Below, piece after piece: positions 6,013-10,716 of a stretch of 10,716 nt of DNA (position 1 is its first letter; each line of letters opens with the position of its first letter). Under the pieces are notes generated by a model, which was given only the letters and a program-made list of their open reading frames with translations, did not search any database and was not told the DNA's origin. The DNA is taken from positions 1 to 10,716 of the forward strand of contig JAMDCX010000092.1 of the NCBI GenBank assembly GCA_023489375.1. Reading direction: 5' to 3'. Position numbers and translations under genes: made by a program. Source of the DNA: Planctomycetota bacterium. GTDB lineage: Bacteria; Planctomycetota; Phycisphaerae; WQYP01.

Positions 6013-6312
6013 AAAAGGGTATGCCCGCAATCCATTGGTCGTCGGGGTATGACCCATGGCCAACTTGCCGACCGCGCCGCAAGCTATTCACTTTATCCGA
6101 AACCTGTATGACGGGTCAAATTGCAGACGCGAAATTTGTCCTGCGGGGGGATAGATGGCCTCTAAGGAATGGGACCGTAATAACTTCCCGATTGGCATTA
6201 CCATTGAATACTCCACCACCGGCAAAGCCGGTGGCTATATGACGAATGATGCTCCGGAATCCGCGCATCAACCGGCGTAACGACTATTTGGAAGTTCTTA
6301 TGCGTAAGTTCC
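6013..6312. other. Intergenic stretch before the insertion sequence
   Basis: About 300 bases between the tRNA and the IS hold no recognised gene. Two things stand out. CCACCGGC-aaa-GCCGGTGG (6216-6234) is a perfect 8 bp hairpin with a three-base loop. From 6243 to 6315 a plus-strand frame (ATG at 6246, 6249 and 6300) is open and would run on into the thioredoxin-like gene if the IS and one TTA copy were removed. A weak 41-codon ORF is listed separately. Confidence 0.5.
6155..6280 (+). CDS. Weak 41-codon ORF before the IS
   Basis: ATG at 6155 follows the G-rich stretch GGGGGGATAG, and the frame ends TAA at 6278-6280. The start, MASKEWDRNNFPIG, reminds me of the N-terminus of some REP-associated Y1-type transposases of planctomycetes, but the rest does not continue that match and the length is far too short, so it could be a decayed fragment. 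The 6216-6234 hairpin lies inside the frame. Low confidence that it is expressed. Confidence 0.18.
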   Translation: MASKEWDRNNFPIGITIEYSTTGKAGGYMTNDAPESAHQPA

Positions 6313-6315
6313 TTA
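6313..6315. repeat. Target-site duplication, left copy (TTA)
   Basis: TTA directly precedes the left terminal repeat, and the same TTA follows the right one at 7610-7612. Joining the flanks on one copy gives a continuous frame into the thioredoxin-like gene, which supports TTA as a three-base duplication. Three bases can match by chance. Confidence 0.6.
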
Positions 6316-6342
6316 GGAATCGTACAGAAATAACTTGATACA
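6316..6342 (+). repeat. Left terminal inverted repeat
   Basis: 27 bases matching the complement of 7583-7609 with one mismatch at the fourth base. It contains the -35 hexamer TTGATA of the transposase promoter. Confidence 0.9.
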
Positions 6343-6362
6343 ATAATGATTTATGATATAAT
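6335..6362 (+). promoter_or_regulatory. Transposase promoter
   Basis: TTGATA (6335-6340), a 16-base spacer, and a perfect TATAAT (6357-6362). The -35 lies in the left terminal repeat, so transposase binding to the end could repress its own promoter. The start of transcription would fall at about 6369-6370, on or next to the ATG at 6370, implying a leaderless message. Confidence 0.65.
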
Positions 6363-6369
6363 ACCCGGC

Positions 6370-7581
6370 ATGGATACGACCAGCGAAGAAGCGGTACGCG
6401 ATCGGTTTCGATTTCTGTCACCATGGCTCAATGAGCGTTCGCAGCGGCTGTGGGCGGGTGCCGAGGCAAAAGTGCTGGGCTGGGGCGGTATTCGGACCGT
6501 CGCGCGGGCCTCGGGACTGGCGATCAATACGGTGCGACGCGGTTATGCGGAAGTGATGGAATCAAGCCATTCCAGTCCACAACGTATCCGCCGGGAAGGC
6601 GGTGGGCGTAAAACCGTGACCGCGAGCCAACCGGAGTTGCTGACCAGCCTGGAAAGCCTGGTCAGTCCGGTCACGCATGGTGATCCCATGCGTCCCTTGC
6701 TTTGGACTTGTAAGAGCGTGCGTCATTTATCCGATGAACTCGCCAAGCAGGGATATAGCGTCAGTGCGACCAAAACAGCGCAGTTGCTGCACAGTTTGGG
6801 GTATAGCTTGCAGAGTCATCGCAAACGCGACGAAGGCAAGGGCCATCCGGACCGGGATGCCCAGTTTGGCCATATCAATGAACAGGTTATAGCTTTCCAG
6901 AGTGCTGGCCAGCCCGTGATAAGCGTAGATACCAAGAAGAAGGAACTGGTAGGGAAATACCGCAACGCCGGGAGGGAATGGCATCCTAAAGGTTCACCCG
7001 ATGAGGTTAAGGTATACGATTTTGTGGATAAAGCGTTAGGCCGGGCGATTCCGTATGGAGTCTATGATTTGGGGCATAATGAGGGGTGGGTCAGCGTGGG
7101 ATGTGACCATGATACCGACGAGTTTGCCGTGGAGACCATTCGGCGTTGGTGGCAGACCATGGGGTGGATGCAGTATCCACAGGCCCGGAAGCTGCTTATT
7201 ACCGCCGATGGTGGCGGGAGCAACAGTTCGCGCGGCAGGTTGTGGAAATGGAGCCTGCAACAACTGAGCAATCAGACGGGATTGGCCGTGTGTGTGTGCC
7301 ATTTCCCACCGGCCACCAGCAAGTGGAACAAGATAGAGCACCGAATGTTTTGCCATATTACCCAGAACTGGCGTGGGAAAGCCTTGATCAGTCATGAAGT
7401 GATTGTAGAACTGATCGCCTCAACAACCACGAAAAAGGGATTGCGGATTAAAGCCCAACGGGATGATGGACATTATGAAAAAGGGAAGATTCCAACCAAG
7501 AAGCAGTTGGCGTCGCTACGGCTGATCCGGGATGAATTCCACGGAGACTGGAATTATTCCATCCACCCACAATCGCCATAA
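6370..7581 (+). CDS. ISAzo13-family DDE transposase
   Basis: Catalyses cut-and-join of the surrounding element. The 403-residue product has an N-terminal DNA-binding region (about 35-80, with a helix-turn-helix-like RTVARASGLAINTVRRGY stretch at 42-59) and an RNase H-like core with Asp187 (VISVDTKKKE), Asp280 (LLITADGGGSN) and Glu323 (WNKIEHRMF), a plausible DDE triad. This matches the transposase family first described from Rhodopirellula. An in-frame ATG at 6346 is rejected because the TATAAT box would lie inside the gene; ATG at 6370 falls where transcription should start, without a Shine-Dalgarno. The stop TAA (7579-7581) directly abuts the ATG of the next frame. Confidence 0.92.
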   Translation: MDTTSEEAVRDRFRFLSPWLNERSQRLWAGAEAKVLGWGGIRTVARASGLAINTVRRGYAEVMESSHSSPQRIRREGGGRKTVTASQPELLTSLESLVSPVTHGDPMRPLLWTCKSVRHLSDELAKQGYSVSATKTAQLLHSLGYSLQSHRKRDEGKGHPDRDAQFGHINEQVIAFQSAGQPVISVDTKKKELVGKYRNAGREWHPKGSPDEVKVYDFVDKALGRAIPYGVYDLGHNEGWVSVGCDHDTDEFAVETIRRWWQTMGWMQYPQARKLLITADGGGSNSSRGRLWKWSLQQLSNQTGLAVCVCHFPPATSKWNKIEHRMFCHITQNWRGKALISHEVIVELIASTTTKKGLRIKAQRDDGHYEKGKIPTKKQLASLRLIRDEFHGDWNYSIHPQSP

Positions 7582-7998
7582 ATGTATCAAGTTATTTCTG
7601 TACGACTCCTTAACACCGCCAAATGGAAGGGCAAAGTAGTTGTCGTGGATTTCTGGGGCACCTGGTGCCCGTGGTGTCTGAAAGAAGCCCCGGATATTTC
7701 AAACTTGTATGTCAAGTACCATCGCCATGGCCTGGAGGTAGTTGGCGTCCCCGTTCTTTCAAGTGCAGCTTCTGTTCAAAGTTATCGCAAGGCGCATCCG
7801 AAGGAAAGCTGGCCCCAGATTTTTAACCGCAACCCCGGAAACGGTGCCTTGGCGCAAAAACTGGGTATTCGCGGTTTTCCCACCCAGTTTGTCATCGATC
7901 GGCATGGGGTGCTGCGACATATTATCGTTGGCTATGCCCCCCGAGTGCTTGCGGCGGACGTCCAGAAGTTATTGCACAATGGGCCGGCCGCTCGCTGA
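7582..7998 (+). CDS. Thioredoxin-like (TlpA/ResA) domain protein, N-terminus replaced by IS
   Basis: Thiol-disulfide oxidoreductase domain of the TlpA/ResA/DsbE type. The 138-residue frame has GKVVVVDFWGTWCPWC (17-32) with the CPWC active site (Cys29, Cys32) and the cis-proline segment GFPTQFVID (98-106, Pro100). Family members normally carry a signal peptide or membrane anchor and a first beta-strand segment before the GKVV strand; here these are missing. Codons 1-9 come from the right end of the IS and host sequence starts at about codon 10, so this is a truncated gene. Without the IS the frame would continue upstream to at least 6243. It could be expressed by read-through from the transposase, because its ATG follows the transposase TAA with no gap, but it would lack export. 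Probably a pseudogene. Confidence 0.8.
   Translation: MYQVISVRLLNTAKWKGKVVVVDFWGTWCPWCLKEAPDISNLYVKYHRHGLEVVGVPVLSSAASVQSYRKAHPKESWPQIFNRNPGNGALAQKLGIRGFPTQFVIDRHGVLRHIIVGYAPRVLAADVQKLLHNGPAAR
7583..7609 (-). repeat. Right terminal inverted repeat
   Basis: Complement of the left repeat with one mismatch. It overlaps the first codons of the thioredoxin-like frame. Confidence 0.9.
7610..7612. repeat. Target-site duplication, right copy (TTA)
   Basis: Second copy of the TTA found at 6313-6315, immediately outside the right terminal repeat. Confidence 0.6.
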
Positions 7999-8111
7999 TA
8001 CGGGCATAATCCGATGATTTTCCATGAGAAGTGAACCGCCGGTCTGGCGAGTCGCACCTGGCAGGCTTCTGATCATGCGCTGAGTGATTACGGCTTTGGC
8101 GGGTGCCATGC

Positions 8112-8636
8112 CTATAGCGAGCGCTTAAGCAGTTGTCCCCAATGACGATCATACGGATGTACATGATGCGCGATTTTACCTGTGCGATAGACCGGCAGCC
8201 CCGCGTTGGCCCATTGAAAAATTGAGCCTTTTAAATCATACACATGAGTAAAGCCGTCTTTCATCAGCCGGGCGCAATAATCGGATGAACGATACCCCAC
8301 TGAACAATATGCGACGATGGGTTGATTATGCTCAATGCCGGCCATCGCCTTGCTGACCGGTTCATCCGTGTTGATCCACCGCGCATCATGCAGGTGACTG
8401 ACGGCATACTCCTGCTTCGCCCGAACGTCCAGCAGAACCGGTGGTGACTTATGCGGATCGGTAAGCTATGTATGCAGCGCCTTCACGGTTAACTGTGGCA
8501 CCTGCGGGAATGCATTGGCGATCATGCCATCGACTTTTGCCCAGGTCAGCCGGCGGCTGTGCTGGTACCACCGGTACCCGCCGATTCCCGCCAGCACGGC
8601 CGCTGCCACAATTGCCGATATCAGGTACTTATTCAT
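8112..8636 (-). pseudogene. Membrane-anchored rhodanese-like protein, broken by in-frame TAG
   Basis: Rhodanese domains move sulfur through an active-site cysteine. Read through, the frame is 174 codons: an N-terminal hydrophobic anchor or signal (about residues 4-20, KYLISAIVAAAVLAGIGG), then a single rhodanese domain with VLLDVRAKQEY (67-77) and the loop CSVGYR (111-116, Cys111) followed by SS. Codon 57 is TAG (8466-8468), between anchor and domain; CAG (Gln) is one transition away. Apart from this codon the frame is open and well conserved, so the mutation seems recent, or is a sequencing error. The ATG (8634-8636) overlaps the TGA of the DinB-family gene as ATGA, showing translational coupling. 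A domain-only product starting at ATG 8345 would lack the first strand and the DVR motif. It faces the thioredoxin-like gene tail to tail, 113 bases away. Confidence 0.85.
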
Positions 8637-9166
8637 AAAGTCCCGGTCCCGGGCGGATGTTCCAGACTGAACTGAAAATAATTCAGTGTAACGGGTGTCC
8701 CGCCAGCTAACTTGATCAAACTGTTAACCTGCCCGCGATGATACGTCCCATGATCGAGGCAATGCAGCACCAGTTCGCCCAGGGGCAAGGTGAACGCTTC
8801 ACCGCGCGTATTGCGATAAGTAATCGCCGATGCCAGTGTTGCATCCGTTTGCGCTGCCAGAAATTCTGAAAAATCCTGGTGTACCCGCGGCCATCGCCTG
8901 ACCAGGCTTTCACGCGTTGGATAATCACTTGTATCTTCCAGACGCCGCACCTCCAGGTGCTTCCATCGCGACAGCCAAACCCATTGGGCTGCCATGGTGT
9001 GCACCAGCAATTTATGCAGCGATCCTGCGGAGAAGCCGCGTTCGGCGTAATATTCCCGTTCGCTGACTGCGGCAGCGGCGGTAAGAACGCGCTGGTCGCC
9101 CCAGAACATGAAATCCATCATGCGCAGCACCAGGCTATGACGCCCGTTGACTGATTGAATCGCCAT
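8633..9166 (-). CDS. DinB-family (DUF664-like) four-helix protein
   Basis: Belongs to the DinB/YfiT superfamily of metal-binding four-helix bundles, which includes thiol-dependent transferases; not the DNA polymerase IV also called DinB. The 177-residue length is usual. The three-histidine metal site is visible: His56 (KLLVHTMAAQWVW), His139 and His143 (HCLDHGTYHRGQ, 135-146). GGGAGG lies eight bases before the ATG at 9166. It starts 30 bases after the SDR gene and overlaps the rhodanese start by four bases, so the three form an operon. Substrate unknown; a small-thiol transferase would fit the sulfur-linked neighbour, but that is inference. Confidence 0.9.
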   Translation of the reverse strand: MAIQSVNGRHSLVLRMMDFMFWGDQRVLTAAAAVSEREYYAERGFSAGSLHKLLVHTMAAQWVWLSRWKHLEVRRLEDTSDYPTRESLVRRWPRVHQDFSEFLAAQTDATLASAITYRNTRGEAFTLPLGELVLHCLDHGTYHRGQVNSLIKLAGGTPVTLNYFQFSLEHPPGTGTL

Positions 9167-9196
9167 TGCCGTATCCTCCCGGCACGGTCGGCAGCC

Positions 9197-9964
9197 TTAC
9201 AGGGAACCCGCCTGCCGCAACATGCCGCCATCAATAAAGAATGTTGAGCCGGTGCAATATGCCGCCTCATCGGATGCCAGGAAGGCCGCCAGCGAAGCAA
9301 CTTCTTCCGGCTTGCCCCAACGCCCCAATGGGATTTCCGCCATCAAGGCATCCTCCATGGCCTTGTTGGCTTCAACATCTGCGTCAATGGGGGTGAATAT
9401 GGCACCCGGGCCAATGTTATTGACGGTGATTTTGTGCGGCGCAAGTTCCACGGCGATGGTTCGGGTCAACATGCGTATCCCGCCTTTGGTGGCACAATAC
9501 GGGGCATTTGTCGGCATGGGTAAATCTTCGTGTACCGAGGAAATATTGATGATCCGTCCGCCTTTGCCCTGTTTAATCATCTGCTTCGCCGCTATTTGGG
9601 CACATACAAATGGCCCGATCAAATTGACGGCAATAATTTTCTGAAATTGTTCAACGGGAAATTCGACAAATGGATGTTTGAATTCAATTCCCGCGTTATT
9701 CACCAGAATATCCAGGCTGCTGAATGTTTTGACAGCTTCATCCACCATGGCCTGCACCTGCTGCGGATTGCTGACATCCGCGGCAACCGCAATGGCTTTT
9801 CCACCCGCGGATTTAATGGCGTTTAACGTGGCATCCGCGGCTCCGGGCTTACCCACATAATCCACGACTATCGCGGCACCTTCTTTGGCCAGTCGAATGG
9901 CAATGCCTTGTCCAATTCCTGTAGCTGCCCCGGTGACTATGGCCACTTTGTTCTGCAACTTCAT
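9197..9964 (-). CDS. SDR-family oxidoreductase, glucose 1-dehydrogenase-like
   Basis: Classical short-chain dehydrogenase using NAD(P). The 255-residue product shows the cofactor motif TGAATGIG (11-18), NNAG (89-92), Asn114, catalytic Ser143 (NISSVHEDLP), Tyr156 and Lys160 (YCATKGG), and the late NNIGPGAIFTPID segment. The SSVHE and NNIGPGAI.TPI segments resemble Bacillus glucose 1-dehydrogenase closely, so that activity is a fair guess; related SDRs act on other polyols and ketones. GTG at 9967 is also in frame, but ATG at 9964 is preferred because GAAAGG (9972-9977) lies seven bases upstream of it. First gene of a three-gene unit with a promoter at 10043-10071. Confidence 0.92.
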   Translation of the reverse strand: MKLQNKVAIVTGAATGIGQGIAIRLAKEGAAIVVDYVGKPGAADATLNAIKSAGGKAIAVAADVSNPQQVQAMVDEAVKTFSSLDILVNNAGIEFKHPFVEFPVEQFQKIIAVNLIGPFVCAQIAAKQMIKQGKGGRIINISSVHEDLPMPTNAPYCATKGGIRMLTRTIAVELAPHKITVNNIGPGAIFTPIDADVEANKAMEDALMAEIPLGRWGKPEEVASLAAFLASDEAAYCTGSTFFIDGGMLRQAGSL

Positions 9965-9977
9965 CACATAACCTTTC

Positions 9978-10393
9978 TAAAAAAACTGCCCCAGCCGCTA
10001 CCGCCACACCGGCGATGTTTCGCAGCATCTGCTTCATGCCGGATTATAGGGATTGCCGGGCCGGGCAACAATTCAACCGGAATCGGCGGGGCCAGTTTTT
10101 GACGCGTTGATTTCTGATATCAGGTTTTGCCCCGTGCCGCGCAATGCCGCCACAAAGTGCCGCCCCAGGCGGAACGGGCCTGTGACCGCTTCTGCAACAT
10201 CCATGCGATTGTTTGCGAACACAATCAGGCGATGAGCAATCAGTAGTGAATAAAAGGGATTGGACCGCGGAGCTCGCGGATGACGCGGATACGGGGAAAA
10301 GCAATTAACAATGACTCCCGGCGATCTGGCGTTGAATCTGGAAGCTGGAACAGACGAAAGATAAAGCCAACCGCAAAGCGGCTGTGTTAAAAG
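9978..10393. other. Intergenic region between SDR operon and IS110 transposase
   Basis: About 415 bases without a convincing gene. The SDR promoter lies at 10043-10071. A 43-codon minus-strand frame (10073-10204, ATG at 10204) has no recognisable domain and I do not support it. At 10266-10289 CGCGGA occurs three times at nine-base spacing. A small stem CCGC-aaa-GCGG lies near 10372-10382. The IS110 element's 3' boundary must fall somewhere here, but I cannot place it: elements of this family usually lack clear inverted repeats. Confidence 0.5.
10043..10071 (-). promoter_or_regulatory. Promoter of the SDR-DinB-rhodanese unit
   Basis: Reading on the minus strand: TTGTTG (10066-10071), a 17-base spacer and a perfect TATAAT (10043-10048). 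Predicted start near 10036, giving a leader of about 70 bases to the SDR ATG. Confidence 0.55.
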
Positions 10394-10716
10394 TCAAGCG
10401 TTTTTTACGAGATTTAATTGATCCCATTTGATGTTCTCCTTGAGCATGACATTAAGTATAGAAACAAGTTTGCGCATACAGGCAACGATGATAACCTTCG
10501 GAAGTTTGCCGGCCTTCTGCAGGCGCTGGGCAAATGTTTTGATGATGGGGTTGCATCGGATCGCGGTTATGGTAGCCATGTAGAGAGCACTTCGCACCGA
10601 TGCGCGTCCACCGTGAATGGAACGTTTTCCCCGGAATCGTCCGCTGTCGCGATTGAATGGCGCTACCCCGACGAGGGCAGAGATTTGGCGGCGATCGGTC
10701 GTGCCCAGCTCGCGGA
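10394..10716 (-). CDS. IS110-family transposase, C-terminal part
   Basis: The frame enters from the right edge and ends TGA at 10394-10396. The visible 106 or so residues are the C-terminal (transposase 20 / IS116-IS110-IS902) domain: RELGTTDRRQISALVGVAPF, then FRGKRSIHGGRASVRSALYMA, and the closing helices with MRKLVSILNVML. These enzymes use a DEDD N-terminal catalytic domain and a serine in the C-terminal domain; the N-terminal half is outside the window, so intactness cannot be judged. The serine in ASVRSALYM is present. A second mobile element near the operon, of a different family from the one at 6316. Confidence 0.9.
   Translation of the reverse strand, partial: RELGTTDRRQISALVGVAPFNRDSGRFRGKRSIHGGRASVRSALYMATITAIRCNPIIKTFAQRLQKAGKLPKVIIVACMRKLVSILNVMLKENIKWDQLNLVKNA

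Larger units (their letters stand above)
6316..7609 (+). mobile_element. Complete insertion sequence, ISAzo13 type
   Basis: A 1294-base element bounded by 27 bp terminal inverted repeats: left 6316-6342 (GGAATCGTACAG...) and right 7583-7609, whose complement starts GGAGTCGTACAG. They differ at one position (base 4). It encodes one intact DDE transposase filling nearly the whole element, and TTA flanks both ends. Intact ends and reading frame point to a recent, possibly active copy. Inserted 5' of, or inside, a thioredoxin-like gene. Family assignment rests on the transposase. Confidence 0.9.

Noticed and set aside
6346..6369. Upstream ATG (6346) as transposase start
   Set aside because: The TATAAT box at 6357-6362 would lie in the coding region; transcription is predicted to start at about 6370.
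8466..8468. Pyrrolysine or other recoding at the rhodanese TAG
   Set aside because: Nothing in the window supports recoding; a CAG to TAG transition is simpler.
9849..10037. Minus-strand frame starting MKQMLRNIAG upstream of the SDR gene
   Set aside because: It looks like a signal peptide at first, but it is out of frame with the SDR gene, overlaps it and has no continuation.
10073..10204. 43-codon minus-strand frame starting MDVAEAVTG
   Set aside because: No domain, no ribosome-binding site seen, and surrounding sequence looks like degenerate intergenic repeat text.

Overview
The window looks like bacterial chromosome, most likely from the Planctomycetota. The transposase at 6370-7581 is of the ISAzo13 type, whose DDE domain was first named from Rhodopirellula. 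The short GlmU joined to prs, a Ctc-type L25, pth, rpsF, ssb and rplI also fits that phylum, as does the intergenic 'caggcttccagcctg' repeat. This placement is inference from gene content; no 16S or marker search was possible.

Left part (about 1-6012, all on the minus strand): a housekeeping cluster transcribed right to left. It starts with tRNA-Gln(UUG), then a short glmU (UDP-GlcNAc pyrophosphorylase without the acetyltransferase half), a possible 46-codon ORF, prs (PRPP synthase), rplY/ctc (L25), pth (peptidyl-tRNA hydrolase), rpsF (S6), ssb and rplI (L9). It joins cell-wall precursor and PRPP supply to ribosome assembly, tRNA recycling and single-strand DNA binding. rpsR, often found between ssb and rplI, is absent here. 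Several intergenic gaps carry inverted repeats: before glmU, before rpsF, before ssb, just before the pth start, and after rplI. A 13-15 bp repeat (CCGTGAACGGTTACC and its inverse) occurs both in the rplY-pth gap and downstream of rplI.

Middle (6013-8111): a roughly 300 bp stretch with only a weak 41-codon ORF and a strong hairpin, then a complete 1294 bp ISAzo13-type insertion sequence (6316-7609). It has 27 bp terminal inverted repeats with one mismatch, a TTA target duplication, and a promoter whose -35 box lies inside the left repeat. It has landed at the 5' side of a TlpA/thioredoxin-like gene. What remains is a 138-codon ORF whose first nine codons are IS sequence and whose ATG directly abuts the transposase stop codon.

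Right part (8112-10716, minus strand): a three-gene unit, SDR dehydrogenase (glucose 1-dehydrogenase-like) -> DinB-family protein -> membrane-anchored rhodanese, with a good sigma70-type promoter in front. The rhodanese start overlaps the DinB stop (ATGA), but an in-frame TAG at codon 57 breaks it. The window ends in the C-terminal part of an IS110-family transposase. Two insertion sequences, one truncated gene and one nonsense-broken gene within about 4.5 kb mark the right half as a decaying, mobile-element-rich region beside a conserved operon.
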